DNA from: Candidatus Galligastranaerophilus faecipullorum
GTDB taxonomy: Bacteria > Cyanobacteriota > Vampirovibrionia > Gastranaerophilales > Gastranaerophilaceae
Length of the DNA stretch: 45,378 bases
Reading direction: 5' to 3'
NCBI GenBank assembly: GCA_018713115.1
Contig: DVFS01000009.1
Location: forward strand, 1 to 45,378
Position 1 is the stretch's first letter. Each line of letters opens with the position of its first letter. The position numbers and the translations under genes are program-made. Below are positions 25,443 through 36,375 of this stretch, piece by piece. Below the pieces are notes generated by a model that made no database searches, was not told the origin of the DNA, and saw only the letters and a program-made list of their open reading frames with translations.

Positions 25443-27335
25443 TTATGATTTAAGCTTCCGCGACTCAATTAAGACCATCAGGCATGAAATATCGGCAGGC
25501 TTTACTCCGCCTATTCTAAGTGCCTGTGCAAGGTTTTTGGGGCGGACTTTGTCAAGTTTTTCTTTGGTTTCGGTTGAAATCTGTTTAATGGCAAAATAAT
25601 CAATATCATCGGGAATATTTATGCGCTCCATCTTGTCTGCGCTCTCTATCTGGCTTGCCTGACGTTTGATATAGCCGTCATATTTTATTCTTATCTCAGC
25701 CTGTTCAAAAACTTCTCTTTTAAAATAATCATCAATATACTCGCCGCAAGGGGTGTAATTAAGTTCAAAAAGCACATTATAATTTATATTCGGGCGTTTT
25801 AAAAGTTCAAATGCACTTTTGCCGACATCTAAGCCCTCGCCGTATTTTGCAAGAATTTCTTTATTTTCCTGCGTGGGTGAAATTTTTGTATTTTTAAGAT
25901 TATTTATTTCAAAATCAATCTGTTTTTGTTTTTCTCTGAATCTTAAAATCATTTCCTCATCAAGCAGCCCGCAGCCGTACCCTGTTTCCATAAGTCTTTC
26001 ATCTGCGTTATCCTGTCTTAAAATAAGCCTGTACTCGCTTCTTGAAGTAAGCATACGGTAAGGCTCATCAAGGTCTTTTGTAACTAAATCATCAATTAAT
26101 GTGCCGATATAAGAATTTGCACGAGTAAGTTCAAGCGGGGCTTTGTTTTGCAGATAATTTATCGCGTTAATACCTGCTGCCAGCCCCTGTGCGGCGGCTT
26201 CCTCATACCCCGAGGTGCCGTTTATCTGTCCTGCAAGAAAAAGACCTTTTATTTTCTTTGTCATAAGCGAGTGATCAAGCTCAAGCGCGCTTACAGAGTC
26301 GTATTCAACCGCATACGCAGGCTTTAGAACGGAAACATTTTCAAGCCCCGGCAGTGAATGAAGCATTTGAAACTGCACATCTATGGGAAGACTTGTGGAA
26401 AATCCCTGCACATAAACTTCATAAGTATCTTTACCCTCGGGTTCTATAAAAATATGATGAGAGGGGTTTTGTGCAAACCGCACTACTTTATCCTCAATAC
26501 TCGGGCAGTATCTGGGGCCTCTGCCATGGATTAACCCCTGATACATGGGTGATTTATCAAGGTTTGCACGGATAATATCATGTGTATGCTGCGTGGTTTT
26601 TGTTAAATAACACGGCAGCTGTTCTCTAATCGGGCGATTTGGTTTAAAGGAAAAGAAATTCGGCATGCCGTTAATAACTTCATCAGGCGGCTGAATAATA
26701 AGTTTTGAATAATCTATAGTCCTGCCGTCAACCCGCGCAGGTGTGCCTGTTTTGAGTTTTTTTATTTTAAGTCCGTTTTTCTCAAGACTCTCTGAAAGTC
26801 CTATTGCGGCTCTTTCGCCGAGTCTGCCCGCGCTGAAAGACTTAAAACCTATAAAAATCTTTCCCCCGAGGCTTGTCCCTGTGGTTAAAATAACTGCAGG
26901 CGCTAAATATTCAAGACCCAGTTCATCTCTGACACCTTTTACAGAACCGTTTTCAACTATAATTTCCGTTATCTGGGTTTGCTTTAAAGAGATATTTTCT
27001 TCACTTTCAAGAAGATTTCTAAAATATCTCATATACTCTTTTTTATCCGATTGTGCACGAAGCGCACGTACCGCAGGCCCGCGCGAAGAGTTAAGCATTT
27101 TTAACTGTACATAAGTAGCATCTGCCGCCTGAGCCATAACTCCGCCCAGTGCGTCAATTTCTCTTACCAGATTTGACTTGGCGGGTCCGCCTATTGCCGG
27201 ATTACAGGGCATAAGCCCTGTATAATCAAGATTAAGAGTACATAAAAGTACTTTTGCACCCAGACGCGCAGCGCTTATTGCAGCCTCAATACCGGCATGA
27301 CCCGCTCCAACTACTATGGTGTCAAATTTAAACAT
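25443..27335 (-). CDS. mnmG: tRNA uridine-5-carboxymethylaminomethyl enzyme MnmG (GidA)
   Basis: 630 aa. FAD-binding [12 protein letters not shown] (GAGHAG 10-15), [55 protein letters not shown] and [20 protein letters not shown] are all in place, with the C-terminal domain that binds MnmE and tRNA ([15 protein letters not shown]). With MnmE it modifies U34 of tRNAs in the cytoplasm. Its ATG lies 1 nt after the skp stop, so translation is coupled. Last gene of the dnaN-thrB-skp-mnmG operon. Confidence 0.97.
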   Translation of the reverse strand: MFKFDTIVVGAGHAGIEAAISAARLGAKVLLCTLNLDYTGLMPCNPAIGGPAKSNLVREIDALGGVMAQAADATYVQLKMLNSSRGPAVRALRAQSDKKEYMRYFRNLLESEENISLKQTQITEIIVENGSVKGVRDELGLEYLAPAVILTTGTSLGGKIFIGFKSFSAGRLGERAAIGLSESLEKNGLKIKKLKTGTPARVDGRTIDYSKLIIQPPDEVINGMPNFFSFKPNRPIREQLPCYLTKTTQHTHDIIRANLDKSPMYQGLIHGRGPRYCPSIEDKVVRFAQNPSHHIFIEPEGKDTYEVYVQGFSTSLPIDVQFQMLHSLPGLENVSVLKPAYAVEYDSVSALELDHSLMTKKIKGLFLAGQINGTSGYEEAAAQGLAAGINAINYLQNKAPLELTRANSYIGTLIDDLVTKDLDEPYRMLTSRSEYRLILRQDNADERLMETGYGCGLLDEEMILRFREKQKQIDFEINNLKNTKISPTQENKEILAKYGEGLDVGKSAFELLKRPNINYNVLFELNYTPCGEYIDDYFKREVFEQAEIRIKYDGYIKRQASQIESADKMERINIPDDIDYFAIKQISTETKEKLDKVRPKNLAQALRIGGVKPADISCLMVLIESRKLKS

Positions 27336-27336
27336 A

Positions 27337-27768
27337 TTATTTTAATATCGCAAGCACTGCCTGAGTTACATCAACTCCGCCGGCTACAACGGAATCTTTA
27401 TTTATTATTACGTCAAGTTTCTTTTGAACTCTTACCTGTTCTGCTGCCGCGTTAATTTTTTTAGTCAAATCGATTTCATATCTGCCTCTTGTTGTAAGGT
27501 AATCTTTTTGTTTTTTCTCGATTTCGGCAAGTGCAGTTTTTCTTATATTAGCCTTTTGTGCGGCGGTTTTTGCATTTGCAACTTCTTTATCTTTCTGTGC
27601 GGTGTAGTTTTTAATAGCTTTTATTTTGTTGTTTAAATCCGTTGTATATTTTTTTGCAAGAGAATAGTTTTTAGAAACTGTGTCATAGTTGACATAGCCT
27701 ATCCCTGCCGCATTTGAAGCGAGTGTTAAAAACATAAAACAAATAAGCGAAAGTGCTGCTTTTTTCAT
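27337..27768 (-). CDS. OmpH/Skp-like periplasmic chaperone
   Basis: 143 aa from ATG 27768 (AAGGAG at ideal spacing; the upstream in-frame start is not used). A signal peptide ([20 protein letters not shown], cut after AAG or SNA) is followed by [20 protein letters not shown], long helices rich in Lys/Ala forming the Skp tentacles, and the C-terminal [25 protein letters not shown] strand of the family. It would hold outer-membrane proteins in the periplasm, consistent with the Kdo pathway gene. It sits between thrB and mnmG, an unrelated context. Confidence 0.8.
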   Translation of the reverse strand: MKKAALSLICFMFLTLASNAAGIGYVNYDTVSKNYSLAKKYTTDLNNKIKAIKNYTAQKDKEVANAKTAAQKANIRKTALAEIEKKQKDYLTTRGRYEIDLTKKINAAAEQVRVQKKLDVIINKDSVVAGGVDVTQAVLAILK

Positions 27769-27793
27769 TTTTTTCTCCTTATAATTACAATTT

Positions 27794-28723
27794 TTAGAGT
27801 ATTCTTTTTGCACCCTCGTTGTCAAGAGGCAGAGAGTGGAACTGGGTGTTTACATTTATATCGCTCCAGGTAGAAGAAACTATTTCTTTAATCTCACCTA
27901 TATTTGCCCCGCATGAAACAACGCCGATTGCAGGCCCCGCACCGCTTAAAAAGCAGCCTAATACACCGTTTGTATGTCTTAAATTATCCATAATGGAACT
28001 TAAGCCGGGAACGAGTTTTTTTCTGTAGGGCTGATGGAGTTTATCGCGCATTGAAAGTTTTAAAAGTCCGCTGTCATGCGTGTGAAGCGCTTCAACAAAC
28101 ATAGCCGAGCGCCTGAGGTTATAAGCGGCATCTTTAAGTGCTACTTCCTGAGGCAGAACGGAGCGTGAAATCTCGGTTGCAAGCTCATAGTCAGGAATAC
28201 AAACCGTTATTTTCCAATCATCATACCAGGGAAGTTTACGATATACGACAGAACCGTCTTCTTCCCAGCTGGAGAGAGTAACTCCGCCCTTTATTGCAGG
28301 GGTAATATTATCAGGGTGTCCTTCAATCTCCGTTGCAATTGAAAGCAAAACCGCTTCATCGGCAGGGTTTCTCAAAAGTTCGTTCGCAGCCATAAGCCCG
28401 CCCACAATAACAGATGCCGAAGACCCTAAACCGCGTGCCACGGGAATTTGTGTTTTTATTGTAATTTTCATTTCATCGGGAGTTTGTCCGATATAGCTGT
28501 AGAGAAGCTCTATTGCTTTATATACAATATTATTCTTGTCGGTCGGGATATTTACTACCTGTTCCTGATTTTTTTCATCAATTATATTAATTTCCACACC
28601 CGAGCCGGGAAGCACGGTTTCTTCAACTATTACGGTATTATAAATCGGAAGTGCAAGCCCGAGGCAGTCAAAACCGCAGCCGAGATTTGCCATGGTAGCG
28701 GGAACCTGAATACCTACTTTCAT
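27794..28723 (-). CDS. thrB: Homoserine kinase ThrB
   Basis: 309 aa. A GHMP kinase phosphorylating homoserine for threonine synthesis. Begins VGIQVPATMANLGCGFDCLG; the ATP loop is PVARGLGSSASVIVGGLMAAN, with EGHPDNITPAIKGGVTL and the C-terminal LSGAGPAIGV. ATG 28723 is 2 nt after the dnaN stop and preceded by GAGG, so the longer upstream frame is wrong. Second gene of the dnaN operon. Confidence 0.95.
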   Translation of the reverse strand: MKVGIQVPATMANLGCGFDCLGLALPIYNTVIVEETVLPGSGVEINIIDEKNQEQVVNIPTDKNNIVYKAIELLYSYIGQTPDEMKITIKTQIPVARGLGSSASVIVGGLMAANELLRNPADEAVLLSIATEIEGHPDNITPAIKGGVTLSSWEEDGSVVYRKLPWYDDWKITVCIPDYELATEISRSVLPQEVALKDAAYNLRRSAMFVEALHTHDSGLLKLSMRDKLHQPYRKKLVPGLSSIMDNLRHTNGVLGCFLSGAGPAIGVVSCGANIGEIKEIVSSTWSDINVNTQFHSLPLDNEGAKRIL

Positions 28724-28725
28724 CT

Positions 28726-29862
28726 TTACCTCACCTGAACGGGCATTATAAGGCAAACATAAGAATCATCTTTGCTTTCATCTTCAAATGAAGGCTTAAA
28801 GAGTGTAGCACTAAGGCTTGTAGCGATTTCTATTTTCACCTTTTTAGTGTCCATATTTTTTAAACTGTCTAAAACGTATTTATAGTTAAATGCTATAACT
28901 ATTTCTTCAAAATTACTGTCAACATCTATAAAGTCTTTTCCCGAGCCGGCATCGGGCGAGTCCGTACTTAACTCCAGAGAGCTGCCGTTAAAGCTGAATT
29001 TAATAATATTCGTGCGCTCGTTTACCATAACACAGACTCTTTCAATTGTGCCGATAAGCTCTTCTCTGTCGATATAAACGATTTTATCGTTATTTGCGGG
29101 AATTAACTGCTGATATTTAGGATATGTGCCGTTAATAAGTTTTGATTGAAAAACAACATCTTCAAAACTGAAGCATATTTTAGCTTTTTTAAGCGTTATG
29201 GTAACTTTTTCATCTTCAATTATAGATGAAATCCTGATAAGTTCCTGAAGTGTTCTTGAAGGAACGATAAAAATCGCCGAGTCGTCTTTTGAGTTTATTT
29301 CTTTTGAAGCGCGTGTAAGGCGGTTGCCGTCCGTTGCAACTATTTCAAGGGTATTTGAATCAATATTAAAGCAGACACCTGACAGAACACTTGCACTTTC
29401 ATGAAGCGCCGCCGAAAAAACAACCTGTTTAACACCTTTTATAAGGGTATTTTTATTTATTTCAAAAGATTTTTCATCAGCCTCGGGAGCCTCCTCATCA
29501 AAGACTCTGGGGAATTCGTTTGCATTTATTCCGATAAGTTCAAATTTTGCCTTGCCGCAGCTTATGGTTACAACGCTTGTCTCGGGATTAAGGGAGAGTT
29601 TTACGGGTTTGTTGTCAAGTTTTGCGGTAATTTCACCGAGTCTTTTTGCGCTCAGCGTTATTTTACCTTCTTTTTCAACCTGTGCTTTTATTTTATGGCT
29701 TATTGAAAGATTTAAATCCGTTGCACAAAATCTTACTCTGTCGCTTGTTACCGTTTCAATTAAAATATTTGACAGTACGGGCTGGGAGCCTTTCTGGGCT
29801 GTAATTTTTTCGACAACTTTAATTCCGTTCAGCAAATCTTCTTTATTTAAGATAATTTCCAT
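28726..29862 (-). CDS. dnaN: DNA polymerase III beta clamp DnaN
   Basis: 378 aa with the three repeated clamp domains (LSNILIETVTSDRVRFCATD; VFSAALHESASVLSGVCFNI; KFSFNGSSLELSTDSPDAG) and the C-terminal VCLIMPVQVR, the usual MPMRL-like end. It encircles DNA as the sliding clamp. AAGGGAAG precedes ATG 29862. Upstream lie a 51-nt AT tract and three consensus DnaA boxes. dnaA itself is not in the window. Confidence 0.96.
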   Translation of the reverse strand: MEIILNKEDLLNGIKVVEKITAQKGSQPVLSNILIETVTSDRVRFCATDLNLSISHKIKAQVEKEGKITLSAKRLGEITAKLDNKPVKLSLNPETSVVTISCGKAKFELIGINANEFPRVFDEEAPEADEKSFEINKNTLIKGVKQVVFSAALHESASVLSGVCFNIDSNTLEIVATDGNRLTRASKEINSKDDSAIFIVPSRTLQELIRISSIIEDEKVTITLKKAKICFSFEDVVFQSKLINGTYPKYQQLIPANNDKIVYIDREELIGTIERVCVMVNERTNIIKFSFNGSSLELSTDSPDAGSGKDFIDVDSNFEEIVIAFNYKYVLDSLKNMDTKKVKIEIATSLSATLFKPSFEDESKDDSYVCLIMPVQVR

Positions 29863-29871
29863 ATTCTTCCC

Positions 29872-30026
29872 TTTTATATTTTATATTAATTATATTATAA
29901 AAAAATAATAATACATAATAAAGCAATAACTTTTGTGCATAACTCCGAAAAACCTTCTTGTTAAAGAGTTTGAGGCTGTGCATAACTTGGGGTATTTATA
30001 CACAGTTTTTAACAGGCTGTTAAAAA
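29872..30026. other. oriC: Candidate replication origin: AT-rich unwinding tract and three DnaA boxes
   Basis: 29872-29922 has one C and no G in 51 nt, a likely unwinding element. Three perfect TTATNCACA boxes follow: 29934-29942 and 29977-29985 on the minus strand (TTATGCACA) and 29996-30004 on the plus strand (TTATACACA). Next is a 10-bp inverted repeat, TTTTTAACAG-G-CTGTTAAAAA (30006-30026). The block fills the gap between dnaN and comF. A dnaN-adjacent origin is known in Synechococcus elongatus. The boxes might instead only control dnaN. Confidence 0.6.
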
Positions 30027-30031
30027 AGTTT

Positions 30032-30694
30032 TCAGCACGCTAAAGTAAAACAGATTATATTGTTGTAATTATTCTTTTTAAGCTCAAAAACCGCTTCATT
30101 TAAGGTTGCGCCGGTTGTTGTTATATCATCCGTTAAAATTATTGTTTTATCTTTGTACCTGTTTTTATATTTTGCCTGAAATGCGCCGAGTACATTCCGA
30201 GCTTTTTTATCGGCGCGTATTTTGTACTGCGGGGCGGTGTTTTTGAGTTTTTTTAATATTGTAAAATCAGTATTTATTCCGCTCAGTTTTGAAAACTCTT
30301 TTGTTATAATCTCTGTATGGCAGTAACCGCGCCTAAAAACCCTTAACGGATGACTTGGAATACAGACGAGTATTGAGTTTTTCGGGTTCAGGTTCAATTT
30401 GTTTGCTTCGCATACTTTTTTAAAATAACTGTAAAGAATCTTGGCACAGGGTTTTGCGGCGCTTTTTCTTCTGTTAAATTTAAAATTTCTGATGAGAATT
30501 TTGATTGAATCTTTGTATTTTGCCGCGCAAAAGATATTAACACCCTGAACTTTTCTCTGTGCATAAGGTGACAGGTTTTGCACAGCTTTTAAACAGTTTT
30601 TGCACAGAATTTGATTTGTTTTTGAACAGCCGCAGACAACACATTTTTGTTTATATATTAAGTCTGCGAACCGTTCAAAAATATCTTTAATCAT
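30032..30694 (-). CDS. comF: ComF-family phosphoribosyltransferase-like protein
   Basis: 220 aa. The N-terminal zinc-binding Cys set is C18, C21, C23, C31 and C34 (KCVVCGCSK; ILCKNCL), and the C-terminal PRPP loop is IILTDDITTTGATLNEA. ComF proteins act in DNA uptake in competent bacteria, linked to pili; the biochemical role is still unsettled. The start overlaps the thiG stop (TAATG), so the two are coupled. pilMNO in this window makes a competence role plausible but not shown. Confidence 0.85.
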   Translation of the reverse strand: MIKDIFERFADLIYKQKCVVCGCSKTNQILCKNCLKAVQNLSPYAQRKVQGVNIFCAAKYKDSIKILIRNFKFNRRKSAAKPCAKILYSYFKKVCEANKLNLNPKNSILVCIPSHPLRVFRRGYCHTEIITKEFSKLSGINTDFTILKKLKNTAPQYKIRADKKARNVLGAFQAKYKNRYKDKTIILTDDITTTGATLNEAVFELKKNNYNNIICFTLAC

Positions 30695-31467
30695 TATTTG
30701 CCCACAATACCGTCTAAAGGTGAAGAAGCGCTTGCATAGGCTTTTTTGGGTATCCTGCCCGCTTCATATGCCGCTCTTCCCGCCTGAACCCCGAATTTAA
30801 AAGCTTCCGCCATTTTAACAGGGTCTTTGGCTTTGGCAATGGCAGTATTTATAAGACAGAAATCGGCTCCCGCTTCCATTACAAGCGAAGCGTCGGAAGG
30901 AACACCGATTCCCGCATCAACTACGACGGGAATATTTGCCTGTTCGATTATTATTTTAATATTTTCAAGCGTTTTTACGCCCTGACCCGTACCGATAGGG
31001 CTTGCAAGGGGCATAACCGTGGCACAGCCTATTTCTTCCAGCCTTTTTGCAAGAATCGGGTCGGCATTAATATAGGGAAGTACACAAAAACCTTCATCTA
31101 CTAGCTGTTTTGCCGCTTCAAGCGTTGCAACCGGATCGGGAAGTAAAAACTTGGGATCGGGTATAACTTCAAGTTTAATCCAGTTATTAATACCCATTGC
31201 GCGCGACAGCCTTGCAACCCTCAGTGCTTCATCAACCGTTGCGCACCCTGCAGTGTTGGGTAAAAGCCAGTATTTATCCGTATCAATATAATCCATAAGA
31301 CCTATGTGTCCTGCGGCATTGTCATTAACCCTTCTTATTGCAACGGTTACGATTTGTGCGCCTGAAGCCGCATGAGCCTTTTGCATGGTTTCAAAATCAT
31401 CAAATTTTCCTGTTCCCACCATTAAACGCGACGTAAATTCCCTGTCGCCGATTTTTATTTTATCCAT
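30694..31467 (-). CDS. thiG: Thiazole synthase ThiG
   Basis: 257 aa TIM barrel. [12 protein letters not shown], the Schiff-base lysine region NNWIKLEVI (K98), [20 protein letters not shown], the [13 protein letters not shown] loop, [11 protein letters not shown] and [11 protein letters not shown] are all present. It forms the thiazole ring of thiamine from deoxyxylulose phosphate, dehydroglycine or iminoglycine and ThiS thiocarboxylate. thiS, thiF and thiH are not adjacent. GGGAGGG precedes ATG 31467. comF follows in the same transcript. Confidence 0.97.
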   Translation of the reverse strand: MDKIKIGDREFTSRLMVGTGKFDDFETMQKAHAASGAQIVTVAIRRVNDNAAGHIGLMDYIDTDKYWLLPNTAGCATVDEALRVARLSRAMGINNWIKLEVIPDPKFLLPDPVATLEAAKQLVDEGFCVLPYINADPILAKRLEEIGCATVMPLASPIGTGQGVKTLENIKIIIEQANIPVVVDAGIGVPSDASLVMEAGADFCLINTAIAKAKDPVKMAEAFKFGVQAGRAAYEAGRIPKKAYASASSPLDGIVGK

Positions 31468-31515
31468 TTTTTAACCCTCCCGTCTTAATTTTAAGCCAAA
31501 AATAAAAATTTGTAG

Positions 31516-31521
31516 TACTAT
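31516..31521 (+). promoter_or_regulatory. Leaderless -10 box (TACTAT) before gcvPB
   Basis: TACTAT ends 6 nt before ATG 31528. The AAAGGA between them is only 1 nt from the ATG, too close for a Shine-Dalgarno. Confidence 0.45.
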
Positions 31522-31527
31522 AAAGGA

Positions 31528-32932
31528 ATGAAAACCATATTTGAAAAAGATAAATCACTGCACTCAAAACCTTTATATAAGGGTGATATTGGCTTTTGCG
31601 AAAGAAAATCCCCTCTTAATCTGCCCGATATGTCCGAACTTGAAGTAATGAGGCATTTTAAGGAGTTATCTGACAGAAATTTCTGTATAGAAAAAGGCTT
31701 TTATCCGCTCGGCTCCTGCACCATGAAATATAACCCGAGAGTTAACGAACAGGTTTCAAGATTTGACGGATTTATAAATCTGCACCCTCTGCAAGATGAT
31801 ACTGACTGTCAGGGTGCTCTTGAAATTATGTATGATTTATCCCGAATGCTTAAAATAATAACAGGAATGCATACAGTTACACTTCAGCCCTGTGCGGGCG
31901 CGCATGGCGAGTTTTGTGCGATGGGTGTTGTTAAAAAGTATTTTCTGCACAACGGCGAAAATGACAGAAAAAAAGTAATAATACCCGATAACGCACATGG
32001 CACAAACCCTATGAGCGCTAAAATGAACGGTTTTGAATGTATTGAAGTAAAGTCCGATGAGCGCGGCGGGGTTGATATAGAAGAACTTGAAAACATAATA
32101 AACGAACACGGGTGCACGATTGCGGCTATTATGATGACAAACCCCAATACTTTAGGGCTTTATGATGAAAATATCTTAAAAATATCGGATATGCTGCATA
32201 AAAACGGTTCGCTTTTATACTATGACGGGGCAAATTTAAATGCGGTTATGGGACATACAAACCCTGCCTTAATGGGTTTTGATATTGTCCATTTAAATCT
32301 GCACAAGACTTTTTCAACTCCGCACGGTGCGGGCGGCCCGGGGGCAGGACCTGTGGGAGTTGTTGAAAAGCTGAAAGATTTTCTGCCCGTGCCTCAAATT
32401 GAATTTGACGGCGAAAAATATTTCAGAAACTATGACAAACCCCTCTCAATAGGTAAAGTAAGCGCGTTTTACGGTAATTTTTCGGTACTTGTAAGAGCTT
32501 ATACTTATATTTTAATGCTTTCAAAAAATCTTAAAGACGTAAGCAGCGATGCTGTTTTATGTGCTAATTATATAAAAGAAAAACTTAAAAAACACTATAA
32601 ACTGCCTTATGATAAACCATGTATGCATGAGTTTGTACTCTCGGGCGACCTGCAGAAGGAAAAAGGCGTAAACACGCTTGAAATAGCCAAAAGACTTATG
32701 GATTCAAACTGTCATCCGCCCACGGTTTATTTTCCGCTTATTGTTCATGAGGCAATGATGATAGAGCCGACAGAGAGCGAATCTAAAGAGGTGTTAGACA
32801 GTTTTATTGATACAATGATTGAAATAGCACGCGAAGTTGAACAAGACGCCTCAAAGTTTAAACAATATCCTTTAAATACACCTGTTTTAAGGGCAGATGA
32901 AACACTTGCGGCAAGACATTTGAATATAAAAT

Positions 32933-32949
<17 letters not shown>
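31528..32949 (+). CDS. gcvPB: Glycine dehydrogenase (decarboxylating) subunit 2, GcvPB
   Basis: 473 aa. The C-terminal half of the P-protein as found in split systems; PLP lysine K260 lies in HLNLHKTFSTPHGAGGPG, after PCAGAHGEF, PDNAHGTNP and YYDGANLNA. It decarboxylates glycine and passes aminomethyl to GcvH. gcvPA, gcvT and gcvH are not in the window. The 3' end overlaps queA by 17 nt. Confidence 0.95.
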
Positions 32950-33982
<1,033 letters not shown>

Positions 33983-34588
33983 TTAAACAGAGTCTATATA
34001 TTTTACAAGTTCTTCCTGCCAGCCCGTATCTTTTTGCAGGAACATATTAGCGCCGCGGTTCAGGCATTTTACCTTGTGCTCGCCTTTAGCGGATGCTGTT
34101 ATAACGATAATTTTTGTTTTTAGATTGTTTGCAACAACGGTTTTTTTGGTTTCATCCAGAAGCAGGAAACCTTCTCTTTCCGTTGAAACAAACAAATCCA
34201 TGACAATGAAATCGTAAACGGTTTTTCTTATGAGTTTTGCCGCGCTGTATATATCTTTTGCCGTGTCTACTTCAAAACCGATTTTTTGGAAAAGAATTTT
34301 TAATTGATAGGTAACAACTCCTATATCATCGACCACGAGAATTTTTTTATCGCCGCTAAGACCCGCAATCCTTAAATCCCGCTGCCATTCCTCTTCGCTG
34401 TATGATTCATCAGCGCTGCTTCCGCCCGGGATTATTTCAAGCGGTTCCGTGTTGTTTATTTTCTTTTCTATTGTATGCAGTGCATATTTAATTGCTTCAT
34501 CATCGAGTGTTTGCGGTTTTTCTATTTCGGCTATTTTATAAATTAAATCAACAGTTTCTTTTTGAATAACAACGCTTTGTTCACTCAT
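33983..34588 (-). CDS. Response-regulator receiver protein with N-terminal extension
   Basis: 201 aa. Residues 1 to about 78 are a polar helical extension of unknown function; residues 81-200 are a CheY-like receiver with D87/D88 (LVVDD), phospho-acceptor D131 (IVMDLF), T164 (ITAS) and K186 (LQKD). There is no output domain. It overlaps the end of fliN by 8 nt and follows fliM, so it probably acts on the flagellar switch or on a related machine. The cognate kinase is not visible. Confidence 0.85.
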   Translation of the reverse strand: MSEQSVVIQKETVDLIYKIAEIEKPQTLDDEAIKYALHTIEKKINNTEPLEIIPGGSSADESYSEEEWQRDLRIAGLSGDKKILVVDDIGVVTYQLKILFQKIGFEVDTAKDIYSAAKLIRKTVYDFIVMDLFVSTEREGFLLLDETKKTVVANNLKTKIIVITASAKGEHKVKCLNRGANMFLQKDTGWQEELVKYIDSV

Positions 34589-34922
34589 GAATTTTTAAAC
34601 CCTCATCAACTGTATCTGTAATTCTTAAACCGAAATTATCTTCAATAATTACAACTTCACCCTTGCCTATAGGTTTGCCGTTTACAAGCAAATCAATGGG
34701 TTCTGCGGTTTTATTTTCAAGTTCTATAATTGAACCCTTTGTAAGTTCAAGAATTTTTTTAATGCTCATATCCGTTGAACCTAAAATAGCACTCAGTTCA
34801 AGCTCGACATCCATTAAAAGACCTAATGTAGTGTTTGATGAACTGCCGGTATCTGAGTCTTTAGGACGTTCAACATTTTCAAATTTACTTAAATCAAGGT
34901 TTTGAGGCTCTTTTTCGGGCAT
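34581..34922 (-). CDS. fliN: Flagellar switch protein FliN
   Basis: 113 aa. An acidic N-terminus of about 30 residues, then a SpoA domain: LLMDVELELSAILGSTDMSI, ILELTKGSIIELE, DLLVNGKPIGKGEVVIIEDN, FGLRITD. It forms the C-ring with FliM and FliG at the cytoplasmic base. The gene lies 2 nt after fliM and overlaps the receiver gene. A SctQ-type secretion role is possible but FliM upstream favours flagella. Confidence 0.9.
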   Translation of the reverse strand: MPEKEPQNLDLSKFENVERPKDSDTGSSSNTTLGLLMDVELELSAILGSTDMSIKKILELTKGSIIELENKTAEPIDLLVNGKPIGKGEVVIIEDNFGLRITDTVDEGLKIHE

Positions 34923-34924
34923 TT

Positions 34925-35929
34925 TTAATCCTTCGGTACATACCTGTCAGCTATTTTAATACATATCCTGCCGTCTTTTTTACCCGGCATGGCTTCAAAT
35001 TTCTTTTTGTTGTTTATAAGGACATAGAGTTTTTCGTCAATTTTTTGATCCAGTTTTATTACATCACCCTCTTTAAGTTCCAAAACATCATTAATAAGCA
35101 CGTTTGCCGTGCCTAAAATAACACTTAAATCAAGAGGTGCTGGATTTATTTTATTTAAAATTTCATTTCTGCCTATTTCGTTTGAAACAACGTTTGTGTG
35201 CTGGAAAATGTATTGCGGTGTGAGTTTTTGCAAGACTGTTTCAAGTACGGGATAAGGAAAACACAGATTTATAAGACCGAAGTTCTTTGACCCCAGCCTT
35301 ATCTCAAAAGAAATAAGCGCGACAATTTCGCCTGAAGTTGTAATGGGCACAACGTGATAACCGTTATCAAGGCTTGTAAATTCAGCTTTTACGGGTAAAA
35401 CGGAGCACCAGGAGTTTTCAAGAGTTTTTATTATTTTTTCTATGATTTTTTTGGTAAGCGCCTCTTCAATCTGGGTTAAATCCCTGTTATAGTCATGATT
35501 TGAGCCGTCACCGCCAAGCATTCTGTCTAAAATTACCGTTAAAACCTCGCTGCTTAATCCGAGTGAAATCTCGCCCGAGAGCGGGTTTAGCTTGAAAATA
35601 CCGTTTTGAAAGTGTGCGGGCATAGAACAGACAAACTCGTCATATGTAAGCTGATCGACAGAGATGATATCCATTTCAACGTCCATGCGAAGATAAGCCG
35701 TTAAAGTAAGTGCAAGTTGTCTTACAAAGTCGCGGTGAATGTCTTGAAGCGCGCGTAAATGCTCTTTTGAAAACTTATCGGGACGTCTGAAATTGTAGAG
35801 TTTATAACCTTTTTTAAACTCTTCGGAAATTTCTTCTATAAATTCGGAATCTGTTTCAAGAGTATCAAGACCCTCCGGGTCAAAAGCCGGATTATTTTCT
35901 ATAGGGTTCATATCAGGCTGATTTTGCAC
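34925..35929 (-). CDS. fliM: Flagellar motor switch protein FliM
   Basis: 334 aa. YNFRRPDKFSKEHLRALQDI, the middle CheC-like domain with LDRMLGGDGS, and a C-terminal SpoA domain (PLDLSVILGTANVLINDVLE). The N-terminus is acidic (LDTLETDSEFIEEISEEF) and lacks a clear LSQDEIDALL peptide, the usual CheY-P docking site; GLDTLE may be a remnant. First gene of a fliM-fliN-receiver operon. No ribosome-binding site is strong before ATG 35929. Confidence 0.9.
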   Translation of the reverse strand: MQNQPDMNPIENNPAFDPEGLDTLETDSEFIEEISEEFKKGYKLYNFRRPDKFSKEHLRALQDIHRDFVRQLALTLTAYLRMDVEMDIISVDQLTYDEFVCSMPAHFQNGIFKLNPLSGEISLGLSSEVLTVILDRMLGGDGSNHDYNRDLTQIEEALTKKIIEKIIKTLENSWCSVLPVKAEFTSLDNGYHVVPITTSGEIVALISFEIRLGSKNFGLINLCFPYPVLETVLQKLTPQYIFQHTNVVSNEIGRNEILNKINPAPLDLSVILGTANVLINDVLELKEGDVIKLDQKIDEKLYVLINNKKKFEAMPGKKDGRICIKIADRYVPKD

Positions 35930-36039
35930 TCTTCCTCCGAAAATCGTACACGCTATAGCAATTATATCTTACTATTATAGTGCTTGTTTGTCTATCGTGC
36001 GTATGATATACTTTTTTATGACATTTAAACAGGTGAGAT

Positions 36040-36375
36040 ATGGAAGAATCTTTTGAACATAAGCGCTGGTATGACAGGGATCCTATTTTAAAAGAAGCAC
36101 TGGAGCTTTTAAGGCTTTCTTCGGATAACGAAAAAGAAGCCGCAAAGGACTTTATTTTAAAATTACAGGAAGACGTTGCAAAAGATGTCATAGAGCGTAT
36201 TTATGAGATTGTTACCAAATATCAGGGTAAAGGCAACCGCTGGTATGATAATGACCCTGTTATGATTAAAGCCATTGAGATTTTAAGAAATGCCGACCCT
36301 AAAGTGCAGAGAAAAGCCGCTCTTAAACTGCTTTTAGCACTTGAAGAAAAGAGTTTCCCTCAAAATAATGATTAA
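36040..36375 (+). CDS. Tandem-repeat helical protein, unknown function
   Basis: 111 aa with two copies of a roughly 37-residue unit: residues 9-45 start RWYDRDPILKEALELLR and residues 67-103 start RWYDNDPVMIKAIEILR. Each continues as a second helix ending in a LKLQED/LLALEE-like stretch. No enzyme motif. AGGTGA precedes ATG 36040. The stop overlaps folE2 by 8 nt, implying coupled expression. I do not know the family. Confidence 0.7.
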   Translation: MEESFEHKRWYDRDPILKEALELLRLSSDNEKEAAKDFILKLQEDVAKDVIERIYEIVTKYQGKGNRWYDNDPVMIKAIEILRNADPKVQRKAALKLLLALEEKSFPQNND

